Assembly (NCBI RefSeq): GCF_013141765.1
Contig: NZ_WHOD01000121.1
Span: 1-64,000 of the forward strand
DNA length: 64,000 bases
Direction: 5' to 3'
DNA from: Paenibacillus foliorum
Lineage (GTDB): Bacteria > Bacillota > Bacilli > Paenibacillales > NBRC-103111
This document shows positions 8,839-18,403 of this stretch, in pieces (the stretch's first letter is position 1; each line of letters begins with the position of its first letter). The position numbers were made by a program, and so were the translations under genes. The notes under the pieces are model-generated. The model saw only the letters and a program-made list of their open reading frames with translations. It had not been told where the DNA came from and did no database searches.

Positions 8839-11241
8839 CTATTTGGTTTCAGATTCATAAACCGTCATAGTTGAAAGACTTTCACGGTACTTGCCTGGAG
8901 TAACCCCTTCATTTTTTTTGAATACGCGTATAAAAGCCAAATCATTCGTGTAACCGACCATTTGTGCAATTTGCAGATTCGTCAAAGCTTTGTTTTCCAT
9001 AAGCAGCTTTGCCTGATCGATACGAATTTTAGAAATATAGTCCGTTATATTTTTCCCGCTTGCTTTTTTGAAAAAGGTGGATAGGTACTGCGGCGTCTTC
9101 CCGCAATGATTGGAAATCATAGCAAGGCCGAGATTCGGATCCGTGAATTGACCATCGATAAACCGCTTGATGTCAGCGAGCAGCTGGTCGCTATGATCAC
9201 TTCGCTCAGACTGCAGCAGTCTAGTCAGATGCTCATAAAACCGTTTCGTTTTCACATGCATCTCTTGGGCTGTATTACATCCCTGTAGCTGCTTAATCGG
9301 ATCGAATACGCCTGCCTCTTCCATCCCGCCGTAGCCGGTATTTGTGGCATTCATAATTTTAAGCAAGGTACTCACCATATTGAAAAAAATACAGGTTCCG
9401 AGTTCTGGCGTTAATTGGTTCGAAGAGAAATTCAGTTCGTAAATAGTGTCGAGCAGCTTCTCAACGCTTTCAAAATCTCCGCTTTTCACCAGGTTCATCA
9501 GCTGTGCTTCCGTTTCGATCGGATAATGATAGTGCAGCTCGGCCTCCTTAATGTCATCGAAACAAATAATGACGCTTTGTCCCATGAGCATTTTGTAATC
9601 TAATGCTGCGAGAGCTTCCTCGTAGCCTTCACCAATCTCCTCAAGACTTTCATGAACCTTGCTGATAGCTACGGTAAGGATCACTTTGAATCGGGTTTCG
9701 ATGATATGCTTAAGTGAGCTGGCTATAAATTTAAGCTCGGCAGCTGCTTTCCCATGCCCATCGCTATCAAGGTTGATCAGCACCGCTAACCGATCGCGGT
9801 CCAGATCGACCATGTACCCGATGTGACGTTCATTCAGCAGATCCATGCCGATATTCGTAATAATAAACCGGATAAGGGCCCACTGTTTTTCTGATTGGTT
9901 AGGGGTAAAGCCTGAAGCATCGTCAACCTGAATCACTAGTACAGCATAAGAGCTGTAGACAAACGGTGATATGTCCATGAATCCGAGCGACTCCTCAGAG
10001 TTGTTCTGGCTTAGATCGACTTGTCCCCGAATTAAACGGGATAAGAAATTCGCCCTCATTACTGGAGCTTGCTGAGAGAGTATTCCCCGCAGCTGTTTCT
10101 CCTCGACAAGCGAGCCCTCGATTGATTCCCTTATAAACTCATATTCATCCCCCGAAGGACGTTTCACGGTCCGTTTGCCCTGCATAATGGCATTGACCAT
10201 ATTTTTGATAGGGCTATAGTTCCGGTAGGCAGCCAGATAAGCGAATCCAGCTCCAGCTATAAGGCATAATATAAATAACCAGAACGCCGTCATTTTAATT
10301 CCATTAACCGGCTTCATATAGAGATCCTTCGGCATCACCGAAATATATTTCCATCCAGCCTGACTGGTGCTTGTATAGGAAACCATCATGTCCTTCCCAT
10401 TCAAGATATAGTTGAACAAACCCGTCCCACTCGTCATTTGGGCATAGAAATCATCAGATAACGTATATTCATCCGAGGTGCTCAAGATCAACTTCTGTTT
10501 GTCATCAACAATATAAAGAGAGCTTTGATTCGCCTCCTCAATCTGTTTCAGCCGGTCTTTAATCTGCTCTTCGTCAAGGAGAATGACTAGACTGCCTCGA
10601 ATATTCGAAATTTCGCGGACGGGTAGCGACTGCACATAAGTGATGACGTTGATCGGCATTCTGTCTTGATTGTTCATCATTCCCATCCCCCCGTCTCGCA
10701 GCAGCGTAGCGGTAGGGAGGAAATTCATGTTGTGATAGCTTCCGAGCAGCTCCTTGCTCCACTGCTCGTAGCTCATATCCTCGTATTTGTAATACCGATC
10801 ATAAAAGGTTTTGGAATCCGTTCGCATCGAAGGCGATAGGATGGTATCACTGCCTTGAAAGTACACGTAATAGTCTTTGATAAAACCGCTGTCTATTTTT
10901 TGATAGGTCTTTAGGTAACGTATAAATTCAATTTCATTGTACCTGTCCTCCGAGCTGTCCTTGTTTAACAACAGGTCAATCTTCGGGTTAAAAATGATTT
11001 GCTGGGCTAATTGATGGACTTCCTTGAATTGATTATCCATCGTCAGGCGCAGCTGCTCCAGCATAGCCAAGTTAGAGCGGTTTGCGTTGGCAATCATGAT
11101 CTGTTCCACCTTGGTGTACAGAACGAATCCGATCACCAAGGGCAGCAGCAAAATCACTATATTCGAAATTAACATGCTGATAAACACACTGCGGTTATTG
11201 AGCCTCTTATTTATAAGGAGATTTCTAACATAAGGCAGCAT
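8839..11241 (-). CDS. membrane-bound AraC-family sensor-regulator (YesN-like single-chain)
   Basis: An 800-aa one-component regulator. A first transmembrane helix (about residues 20-42) and a second (about 308-332, FWLFILCLIAGAGFAYLAAY) flank an extracellular Cache-like sensor region. A cytoplasmic region follows, and the last 100 residues hold the two AraC helix-turn-helix motifs (ISNHCGKTPQYLSTFFKKASG and IAQMVGYTNDLAFIRVFKKNEG). AGGAGGT precedes ATG 11241. Such proteins are abundant in Paenibacillus and sit next to LplABC-type sugar transporters, which they are thought to activate. Here it lies between the transporter genes and the surface lyase, so it probably senses the released oligosaccharide. 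There is no separate histidine kinase. Confidence 0.85.
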   Translation of the reverse strand: MLPYVRNLLINKRLNNRSVFISMLISNIVILLLPLVIGFVLYTKVEQIMIANANRSNLAMLEQLRLTMDNQFKEVHQLAQQIIFNPKIDLLLNKDSSEDRYNEIEFIRYLKTYQKIDSGFIKDYYVYFQGSDTILSPSMRTDSKTFYDRYYKYEDMSYEQWSKELLGSYHNMNFLPTATLLRDGGMGMMNNQDRMPINVITYVQSLPVREISNIRGSLVILLDEEQIKDRLKQIEEANQSSLYIVDDKQKLILSTSDEYTLSDDFYAQMTSGTGLFNYILNGKDMMVSYTSTSQAGWKYISVMPKDLYMKPVNGIKMTAFWLFILCLIAGAGFAYLAAYRNYSPIKNMVNAIMQGKRTVKRPSGDEYEFIRESIEGSLVEEKQLRGILSQQAPVMRANFLSRLIRGQVDLSQNNSEESLGFMDISPFVYSSYAVLVIQVDDASGFTPNQSEKQWALIRFIITNIGMDLLNERHIGYMVDLDRDRLAVLINLDSDGHGKAAAELKFIASSLKHIIETRFKVILTVAISKVHESLEEIGEGYEEALAALDYKMLMGQSVIICFDDIKEAELHYHYPIETEAQLMNLVKSGDFESVEKLLDTIYELNFSSNQLTPELGTCIFFNMVSTLLKIMNATNTGYGGMEEAGVFDPIKQLQGCNTAQEMHVKTKRFYEHLTRLLQSERSDHSDQLLADIKRFIDGQFTDPNLGLAMISNHCGKTPQYLSTFFKKASGKNITDYISKIRIDQAKLLMENKALTNLQIAQMVGYTNDLAFIRVFKKNEGVTPGKYRESLSTMTVYESETK

Positions 11242-11359
11242 AGTAAGATAACCTCCTCGAAATAGGGCTCCAACCTTATAGCGGAAGTTCCAAAAGTCTC
11301 CTTTTGAACATTCATTTATCGCGCAAGCCCTTACAGTTTAATAGTAATTTGTAGTATAT

Positions 11360-12235
11360 TCATTCCTTAATAGCCCCAATCATAATTCCTTTAACGAAAT
11401 ACTTTTGCAGGAATGGGTAGAGGACCAGAATGGGTAAAGTGGAGACAATGATCGTAGCGTACTTAATCGTTTCTCCCACATCAATTTTGTCCAAGGTAGA
11501 AGCGCCAGTCATCATGCTGTCTGTATTGTTGTTAACCAGAATCTCCCGTAAAATCAGCTGGAGCGGATAGAGCTCCCGATCACGCAAGTAGATTAACGCG
11601 CTGAAATAGGAATTCCAGTGACCTACTGCATACCACAGAACCATAACGGCGATAACCGGCATCGACAGTGGGATTATGACACGGAATAATATCGTAAAAT
11701 CGTTCGCACCGTCCATTCGAGCTGACTCCTCAAGGCTGATAGGCACCTGCTGAAAGGCAGTACGCATAATAATCAGGTTAAATGTGCTGATAGCACCCGG
11801 AATAATTAACGCCCATGGCGTGTTCAGCAGGCCCAAATTGCCTACAACTAGATAAGTTGGGATCAGGCCCCCGTGAAACACCATCGTGAAGACGATAGCA
11901 AACATGATGAAATCCTTGAAATATACGTTCCTTCTGGAAAGCGCATAAGCGCCTATTGCAGTCATAAGCAAGTTGACCGCGGTTCCAGCGACTACATAGA
12001 ATATAGTATTTTGATAGCCTGTGCTAATCATCGGATTATCTAAAACCGCTTTATAAGCTTCCAATGTGAACCCCAGCGGGATGAGCAGCAACCCTCTGTG
12101 CATAGCAACTCTCGCGGGATCACTTAGCGAAGCGAACAGGACATAGAGAAATGGATACATAGTAATAAAACAAAGAATTATCATCATAATGGAATTAAGA
12201 ATGCCAAATACCTTTTCACCTGAGCTAAGTCTCAA
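11360..12235 (-). CDS. sugar ABC transporter permease, LplC/CUT1 type
   Basis: Inner-membrane subunit of an oligosaccharide importer, about 291 aa with six predicted helices. The cytoplasmic EAA loop is visible as ESARMDGANDFTILFRVIIPLSMP. I start it at TTG 12235: AAGGGGGGAG lies just upstream and the gap to the preceding permease stop is 13 bp. A longer frame from ATG 12295 would overlap that gene by 47 bp without a ribosome site. It pairs with the 12249-13217 permease. The MsmX-like ATPase such importers share is not in this window, as usual for this class. Confidence 0.88.
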   Translation of the reverse strand: MRLSSGEKVFGILNSIMMIILCFITMYPFLYVLFASLSDPARVAMHRGLLLIPLGFTLEAYKAVLDNPMISTGYQNTIFYVVAGTAVNLLMTAIGAYALSRRNVYFKDFIMFAIVFTMVFHGGLIPTYLVVGNLGLLNTPWALIIPGAISTFNLIIMRTAFQQVPISLEESARMDGANDFTILFRVIIPLSMPVIAVMVLWYAVGHWNSYFSALIYLRDRELYPLQLILREILVNNNTDSMMTGASTLDKIDVGETIKYATIIVSTLPILVLYPFLQKYFVKGIMIGAIKE

Positions 12236-12248
12236 GATTGCTCCCCCC

Positions 12249-13217
12249 TTACCATAGCTTATTCTCACTGAAGCGTTTGCTGATGCTATTCGCACTAACG
12301 ATTAGGATGAAGGAGATAACGGAGTTAAACAAGCCGACTGCCGCTGTATAGCTGTAGCTGGCCTCCAAAATCCCTTTACGATAAACATAAGTAGAAATAA
12401 CATCCGCGGTAGAATACGTCGACGGATTATACATCAACAGTACTTTTTCACTACCTACGCTCAGCATAGAGCCCATGTTAAGGATCAGCAAAATGATAAT
12501 AGTCGGCATGATGCCAGGGAGAGTAATGTGCAAGGTCTGCTTCCACCTGCCCGCTCCATCCATTTTGGCGGCTTCGTACAGGGTTGGATCGATGTTGGCC
12601 ATAGCAGCCAAATAAATAATGGATCCCCATCCAATCCCTTGCCAAACGCCAGAAGAAACGAAGAGGAATCGGAACCATTCCGGCTCACGCAGGAATGCGA
12701 TGGACTCAAAACCGAAGATAACGAGCAATTGATTAATCAAGCCGTCTCGGGCTAGAAAATCAACCATCATCCCTACAACGACAACGATGGATATAAAGTG
12801 AGGCAAATATGAAATCGTCTGAACAATCCTCTTGAACATATTACTGCGAATCTCATTTAAAAGTAAAGCCAGAATAATCGCAGCTGGGAAAGCAAACAGG
12901 AGCTCATATATATTGATGAGCAGTGTATTTTTTATCAATCTCCAGAAATAAAATCCATTGAAAAATTCAATAAAATGTTGAAATCCAATCCATTCGCTTC
13001 CCCAGATTCCGAGACCTGGGCTAAAGTCTTTGAAAGCAATCTGCAAACCATACATAGGTGCATAGTGGAAAACCCCATAATAGGCTAACACCGGCAGCAG
13101 CATAATATAAATGTACTTATTTTTCTTTAAGTCCTTTAGTATAAAGACCAATTTGCTTTCCTTCTCTCGGGACCTTCCCCGGGGATTGGCGGTAAGCTCA
13201 TTCTCCATCATCGCCAT
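12249..13217 (-). CDS. sugar ABC transporter permease, LplB/CUT1 type
   Basis: First permease of the importer, about 322 aa, hydrophobic with an EAA loop EAAKMDGAGRWKQTLHITLPGI. The start is ATG 13217, with AAAGGAAG 8 nt upstream; an in-frame ATG at 13271 lacks a ribosome site. It is encoded between the solute-binding lipoprotein and the LplC-like permease, all on the minus strand with short gaps, so one operon. Substrate is inferred to be an oligosaccharide from plant or microbial polysaccharide because of the lyase downstream. Confidence 0.88.
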   Translation of the reverse strand: MAMMENELTANPRGRSREKESKLVFILKDLKKNKYIYIMLLPVLAYYGVFHYAPMYGLQIAFKDFSPGLGIWGSEWIGFQHFIEFFNGFYFWRLIKNTLLINIYELLFAFPAAIILALLLNEIRSNMFKRIVQTISYLPHFISIVVVVGMMVDFLARDGLINQLLVIFGFESIAFLREPEWFRFLFVSSGVWQGIGWGSIIYLAAMANIDPTLYEAAKMDGAGRWKQTLHITLPGIMPTIIILLILNMGSMLSVGSEKVLLMYNPSTYSTADVISTYVYRKGILEASYSYTAAVGLFNSVISFILIVSANSISKRFSENKLW

Positions 13218-13303
13218 ATAGTCCACTTCCTTTCTAATCCAGATAACGAAAGAGTTCAGCTGGGGATTCACATAAGATCCCCAGCCCCCTCAGTGTGCTG
13301 CTG

Positions 13304-14929
13304 TTATCTCTTGTTATATCTCTCAAGCGCGGCCTGTTGAATTTTGATGGCGTCGTCAATTCCCATGCTTTTCAGCGTTTTTACATATTTATCGAAATTT
13401 TCAATGGGTTCGGCTCCCATAACAAACTTATTGTACATCTCATCCCTGTACGTATTAATGTCAGTCATAACTGCGGCGTATTTGGTGCTTTCTTCTTTAT
13501 TTGGAGTAACCGGTGGCATTTCCTTCTCATTGGTTGGCGTCGACCATATATTGATCGATTCTAATTGCTCTGGAATTTGACCTTGAAACTGTTCGGAATA
13601 CCGTTTATCCTGTACCATGATCCCATCCCAGGAAGCGCGGTTATGCTTAGCCATAGCCTGGCTCATCGGCAAGCCTTCTGGATTTTTCGTAATGATATCT
13701 GCATATTTCGGGTAGCCGTTCTCAAGCTTGTAGCTAACGCCTTCTTTACCGAAATTAAAGAGCATATGTCCTTGCTCACCATAGCCCATATCGAGCCATT
13801 TTACAGTTTCCACAATGTTCTTATTGCTTGTGCTGATCGCCGCGGATTTACCCGGTACCGGTTGATCCAAATGTCCGAATTGCGGCTTTTCGCCGGCCTT
13901 CAGCACGGGATATGGCACACCAGTAAGCTTAAAGCTTTTATCCTTCGGGGACATCAGGCTCATATATTTACCAAGACCTCCGCCTGCATTCCCAATCATG
14001 GCTCCGAGCTGGTTACCAGTGACTTTAGCGTCAAGAAGCTTAGTGTCGGTTGCCGCAAAATCCTTATCGATCAGTCCTTCTTTGTACCATTTACTCATCG
14101 TAGTCAGGAATTCTTTATACCCCGGCTCAATAGGCCCGTATTTAACTGTATTTCCTTCTTTATAAAAGCTGTTCGGTATGCCATACGCACCAATGAACGC
14201 ATGAGAATTCTTTAATTCAGAGAGCGTAAGCAGAAGTGGAATTTCATCGGCTTTGCCATTTCCATTCGGATCCTTCTCCTTAAACGCTTTCAGTACGTTG
14301 TACCACTCATCGATTGTAGTAGGCTGCTTCAGCCCCAATTTATCCAACCAATCCTTCCGAATGATAGGACCTTTAAATACCTGCAAAGAACGGTCACCAC
14401 GAATAAAATGGAACCCGACAATACTGCCGTCATCTGTAGTTACCTGCTTTTTCCACTCCGGATTGGAATCGAGCACTTTTTTGTAATTGGGAGCGTATTT
14501 GTCAATGTAGTCATTCAACTTGACGATCCGATTGTCTTTGATCGCTTTCTCAGGTCCACCCGGGTAGGTATTCCAATTGTACTCGACCACATCTGGAAGG
14601 TTTCCGGACGTAAGCATAAGATTGAATTGTTCCTTTTCTGCTGTCGCTCCCTGTGGAGGATGCTGGAAGTCCACCTTGACCCCTGTAATTCGCTCCAGTT
14701 CCTTATAAACTTCCATTTCATTGTAGCTTTTCATTGTAGCCGCTGCCGCAGGATTAAATGCCGCCCAATAAGATAATGAAGTCAGCTTAGCCGCTGCCGC
14801 ACCTTCTTTAGAGTCTACCTTCTGGCTGGCCTTATTACTTCCCGGCACACACCCTGATACAACAGATAGAGCTAGTGTTAACGTCAACACTGCGGTGCCG
14901 TATTTTGCAGGTCTTTTCATGAACAACAA
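13304..14929 (-). CDS. extracellular solute-binding lipoprotein, LplA/YtcQ type
   Basis: Substrate receptor of the importer, 541 aa. A short basic start is followed by a hydrophobic stretch and the lipobox LSVVSGC, so it is a membrane-tethered lipoprotein after signal peptidase II cleavage. Length and features (ITGVKVDFQHPP, IVKLNDYIDKYAPNYKK) fit large family-1 solute-binding proteins of LplA/YtcQ type. AAAGGAGG is 5 nt from TTG 14929 and 8 nt from TTG 14926; the ATG at 14920 is too far. It is the first gene of the polysaccharide operon. Confidence 0.88.
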   Translation of the reverse strand: MLFMKRPAKYGTAVLTLTLALSVVSGCVPGSNKASQKVDSKEGAAAAKLTSLSYWAAFNPAAAATMKSYNEMEVYKELERITGVKVDFQHPPQGATAEKEQFNLMLTSGNLPDVVEYNWNTYPGGPEKAIKDNRIVKLNDYIDKYAPNYKKVLDSNPEWKKQVTTDDGSIVGFHFIRGDRSLQVFKGPIIRKDWLDKLGLKQPTTIDEWYNVLKAFKEKDPNGNGKADEIPLLLTLSELKNSHAFIGAYGIPNSFYKEGNTVKYGPIEPGYKEFLTTMSKWYKEGLIDKDFAATDTKLLDAKVTGNQLGAMIGNAGGGLGKYMSLMSPKDKSFKLTGVPYPVLKAGEKPQFGHLDQPVPGKSAAISTSNKNIVETVKWLDMGYGEQGHMLFNFGKEGVSYKLENGYPKYADIITKNPEGLPMSQAMAKHNRASWDGIMVQDKRYSEQFQGQIPEQLESINIWSTPTNEKEMPPVTPNKEESTKYAAVMTDINTYRDEMYNKFVMGAEPIENFDKYVKTLKSMGIDDAIKIQQAALERYNKR

Positions 14930-15130
14930 TAACGCCTCCTTTTATTAAAACCCCAGTTTTAGATTTGAAGAATCATAAGCTTTACAATATCGAAAGAGTG
15001 CTCCGCATTAAACATTGATTTTTTCAGAAAGGTAGAAGATTCTTAACATTGAAGGGCATACAATTTTTAAAGTATACCTCCAAATATAAAGAAATGGCGT
15101 AATAGCCCACAAAACATGGATGAGCATAGA

Positions 15131-15144
15131 GTAAAAGCGCTTAC
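15131..15144. promoter_or_regulatory. candidate cre site of the sugar ABC operon
   Basis: The near-palindrome GTAAAAGCGCTTAC, about 200 bp upstream of the solute-binding protein start, matches a cre consensus of form TGWAARCGYTWNCW except for one base when read from 15132. Its position would allow repression by CcpA. Weaker than the site at 8745. Confidence 0.4.
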
Positions 15145-15444
15145 TTCAATTGTAGAACCGATGAAATAATGCTCATTAAAAAATTAGCCAAGCATCTTAA
15201 CAAAGCACGTTAGCCCCCTATAAAATTCGATGTAGTGAGATCTTTTGCTCCGTGCGCAGACATGTTTCTACGGCAGGATTGCAGCTAAATTGCAATGGGA
15301 CTTCTTTCTTTCAGCTTTATCACTCACGGTTTATCGGACATGTGGCTTTCGCTAAGGTTAGGCTTACTAGGTAGAGGTAGGGTAGCACTATTTAAGCCCC
15401 CTCCCTGCAGGGACCTCAATCCCTTTTACTGCATCTCTGATTTG

Positions 15445-15650
15445 AGAAAAATATAGCGGAAGTAATAATTCCGTTAATTCCAAAAGGGAGCAAAAAATGG
15501 AGAAATAAAGGAAGCGTTCGTTCCGCTATTTCTTAGTTTTTCGTGATGGATGCCCACATTCCCCTTAATAAAGGAAATGCAGCTTCCGCTATGGCCTCGA
15601 ATTTAACTAATCCGATTGGATAAGGGAACTTTCAGTTCCTCTAAAGTACT
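15445..15650 (+). repeat. composite interspersed repeat, copy A
   Basis: It contains a TAGCGGAAGT motif, an A/T-armed hairpin around GGAAGCGTTCGTTCCGC, then a segment with AGCTTCCGCTATGGCCT followed by TTGGATAAGGGAACT. The same order of parts recurs at 34840-35010 and, inverted, at 55003-55205. Copy A is the most diverged. Confidence 0.6.
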
Positions 15651-15989
15651 TCATAGCTCATACCATGTCTACACCAGAATTTGACTGAGAAGTTGTCCGA
15701 CTTTTAATTATGGGCATCCTCATTTAATAACTTTATCGCTATAAAGAATTAAATCCTTCTATCGCAGAGTTAGAGCCTGCTGTCTTGCTTGAACCCCTTA
15801 CCGAGTTTACTTTGTTGTAAGCTTCGATTTTTCCACCACCTGCCCGTCAACAATGAGGCAATTTAGCTTTTACCTCCATGGAGCCTCCATCAATTCGTTG
15901 TACTTTGCTTGGCTAGGCGCATCTACAAGGATAAAAGGTTGTAGTAAATGGCTGGTACTGTGGATGTGGATGCTACTTTGGCTGGGGAT

Positions 15990-16337
15990 GGTACTGTGAC
16001 TGGTACTGTGACTGGTACTGTGACTGGTACTGTGACTGGTACTGGGGATGGTACTGGGGATGGTACTGGGGATGGTACTGGGGATGGGGATGGTACTGGG
16101 GATAGTGTTGTGGCTGTGACTGGTACTGTGGATAGTGTTGTGGCTGTGACGGGTACTATGGATGGTGTTGTGGCTGTGACGGGTACTATGGATTGTGTTG
16201 TGGCTGTGACTGGTACTGTGGATGGTGTTGTGGCTGTGACGGGTACTATGGATTGTGTTGTGGCTGTGACTGGTACTGTGGATTGTGTTGTGGCTGTGAC
16301 TGGTACTGTGGATGGTGTTGTGGATGCGGCTGGTACT
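15990..16337. repeat. 12-bp and 30-bp minisatellite
   Basis: From 15990 four 12-bp units GGTACTGTGACT are followed by several GGTACTGGGGAT units (to about 16091). Then come eight 30-bp units from 16092 to 16331, each beginning GGTACT and ending GTGGCTGTGACT or a variant. Because 12 and 30 are multiples of three, open frames appear on both strands: Val/Thr/Gly-Asp-rich on plus, Pro/Thr/Val-rich on minus. Neither has a good ribosome site, so I do not call a gene. The plus strand is G-rich. Confidence 0.85.
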
Positions 16338-16590
16338 GGGGATGTGGATGTTCCAGACCGTACTTTAGGGACGAGCGGATAATTCACGAAAAGAGCTGCA
16401 ATCGGTACAACCTGCCTCTGACCGATGAGTGCAACGTTAAGTCAAGGTTGAACGAAGCAGAGTCTAATTAAGAAAAGCTTCTAATCAAAGCCCTTTCAAT
16501 GAAGATACGCTCAGATCTAAGAAGTAGCTTTTCTTGCAATATCAGATTCGTTCAGCTCCGCTGAAAACTTATCAATTCTGATATTACAAC

Positions 16591-16617
16591 AAAAAAAAGC
16601 CTGATTTCTCAGGCTTT
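16591..16617 (-). terminator. terminator of cysJI
   Basis: On the minus strand AAAGCCTGA and TCAGGCTTT form a 9-bp stem with a 4-nt loop followed by eight T, 21 bp after the cysI stop. A textbook intrinsic terminator. Confidence 0.9.
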
Positions 16618-16637
16618 CCTCAAATAAGATATAAAAC

Positions 16638-18365
16638 TTACGAATGAAAATCTTGTCCCGAACGTACTTCTTTAACATGGCCAGCGCGAATGACAAAATC
16701 ACCGAAGTGCTCGCCTTCCTGCCGTTCCTTCGCATATTGTGTAAAGATCGGTTCAAGCGACTTTAGAATCTCCGCTTCGCCGATATTTTCCTTGTACAGC
16801 TTGTTTAGTCGGTTTCCGGCAAACCCGCCTCCCAAATACATGTTGTATTTGCCAGGTGCCTTGCCGATGAACGCGATTTCCGCCAGCATCGGACGAGCGC
16901 ATCCATTCGGACAGCCCGTCATGCGAATGACAATCTCCTCTTCGCGTAAGCCAACCTCCTCGAGCATTGGCTCTATCTTATCCAGCAATGTGGGAAGGTA
17001 GCGCTCGGATTCGGCCATAGCCATCCCACAGGTTGGGAAGGATACACAAGCCATGGAGTTTCTCCGCAATGCCGAGTGGTATAGCCCATCGGTGAGTCCA
17101 TGCTCCTTGATCAATTCCTCAATCTTCTTCTTTTTCTGGCTGCTCACGTTGCCGATGATCAGGTTCTGATTCGCAGTCAGACGGAAATCCCCGCCACTAT
17201 GCACCTTGGCGATCTCTCTCAGACCCGTCATCAGTGGGTAGTTGTCAGTATCCTTGATCCGGCCGTTCTCAACAAAGAGAGTGAAATGCCATTTACCGTT
17301 GCTTCCCTTAACCCAACCATAGCGATCGCCGTTATGGTCGAACTTGTATGCGCGCGCTTCTTCAAGCTTCCATCCAAGACGAGCATGCAGCTCATTGATG
17401 AACCACTCGATGCCACGGTCGTCGATTGTATACTTAAATCTCGCATGCTTACGTACGGAGCGATCACCGTAATCCCGTTGAATCATGACCGTCTTCTCCG
17501 CCACGTCAACGATCTGCTCCGGCGAGCAGAACCCGATCACTTGGGAAATCTGCGGATAGGTCTCAGTATCGCCGTGAGTCATCCCCATTCCGCCTCCAAC
17601 GGAGATGTTGAAGCCCTTCAAGCGTCCTTCTTCAATAATCGCGATGAAACCCAGATCCTGTGAGAATACATCTACATCATTGGAAGGAGGAATGGCCATA
17701 CCAATTTTAAACTTACGCGGCAGATAAACAGGTCCATAAATGGGTTCTTGTTCTACAGCGCTATCCTGGCTGTCTACCACTTTCTCACCATCAAGCCAGA
17801 TCTCATGGTACGCTCTGGTCCTTGGATCGAGGTGATCGCTGACCCGGCGGGCCCACTCGTACACTTCGGTATGAATCTCTGATTGGTACGGATTTGGGTT
17901 ACACATAACGTTACGATTCACGTCGCCACAAGCGGCTAACGTACTCAGCATCGCATCGTTCACTTCCGCAATCGTCTTCTTCAAGTTCCATTTAATTACG
18001 CCATGCAGCTGGAAGGACTGACGGGTTGTCAGACGAATTGTTCCGTTCGCATATTTCTGTGCGACACGGTCCATCATCAACCACTGATCCGATGTTACAA
18101 TTCCACCCGCCGCGCGAACGCGAAGCATGAATTGATAAGCAGGTTCAAGCTTCTGCTTGTTCCGTTCGTTACGCAAATCCCGATCATCCTGCATGTAGCT
18201 GCCGTGAAATTTCATCAATCTATTATCATCTTCGGGTATCGACCCCGTGATTACATCTTCAAGCGTCTCTGCGAGACTTCCCCGCAAATAGTTGGTTCTG
18301 CGTTTGATAGCCTCTACATCACTGTGCGGAGCACTGTTCGGCGAAAGTAAATTATTTTCTGACAT
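16638..18365 (-). CDS. cysI: assimilatory sulfite reductase (NADPH), hemoprotein beta subunit
   Basis: Catalyses six-electron reduction of sulfite to sulfide with siroheme and a 4Fe-4S cluster, feeding cysteine synthesis. The 575-aa length fits CysI. The cluster/siroheme cysteines are C440 and C446 (CVSFPTC) and C485 and C489 (CPNGC). The substrate-side block GDVNRNVMCNPNP is also present. The start ATG 18365 follows GAGAGGAG. It lies 38 bp downstream of cysJ and ends at a strong terminator, so the two genes are one operon encoding both subunits. Confidence 0.97.
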   Translation of the reverse strand: MSENNLLSPNSAPHSDVEAIKRRTNYLRGSLAETLEDVITGSIPEDDNRLMKFHGSYMQDDRDLRNERNKQKLEPAYQFMLRVRAAGGIVTSDQWLMMDRVAQKYANGTIRLTTRQSFQLHGVIKWNLKKTIAEVNDAMLSTLAACGDVNRNVMCNPNPYQSEIHTEVYEWARRVSDHLDPRTRAYHEIWLDGEKVVDSQDSAVEQEPIYGPVYLPRKFKIGMAIPPSNDVDVFSQDLGFIAIIEEGRLKGFNISVGGGMGMTHGDTETYPQISQVIGFCSPEQIVDVAEKTVMIQRDYGDRSVRKHARFKYTIDDRGIEWFINELHARLGWKLEEARAYKFDHNGDRYGWVKGSNGKWHFTLFVENGRIKDTDNYPLMTGLREIAKVHSGGDFRLTANQNLIIGNVSSQKKKKIEELIKEHGLTDGLYHSALRRNSMACVSFPTCGMAMAESERYLPTLLDKIEPMLEEVGLREEEIVIRMTGCPNGCARPMLAEIAFIGKAPGKYNMYLGGGFAGNRLNKLYKENIGEAEILKSLEPIFTQYAKERQEGEHFGDFVIRAGHVKEVRSGQDFHS

Positions 18366-18403
18366 GCTTGCTTTTCTCCTCTCGCGATCCCTAGGACTTG
18401 GGT

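Larger units (their letters stand above)
14930..15989. other. about 1 kb intergenic region upstream of the sugar-uptake operon
   Basis: No credible gene was found. The part next to 14930 should hold the promoter of the solute-binding operon and carries a cre-like site at 15131-15144. The middle part (about 15445-15650) is an interspersed repeat described separately. From 15655 to 15945 I see nothing I can name. Confidence 0.6.

Noticed and set aside
15655..15945. Possible insertion-sequence remnant
   Set aside because: Some minus-strand stretches look faintly coding but are broken by stops and lack terminal inverted repeats.
15923..16387. Open frames on both strands of the 12/30-bp minisatellite
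   Set aside because: Periods divisible by three keep any stop-free frame open; weak or no ribosome sites. Coding cannot be excluded but is not supported.
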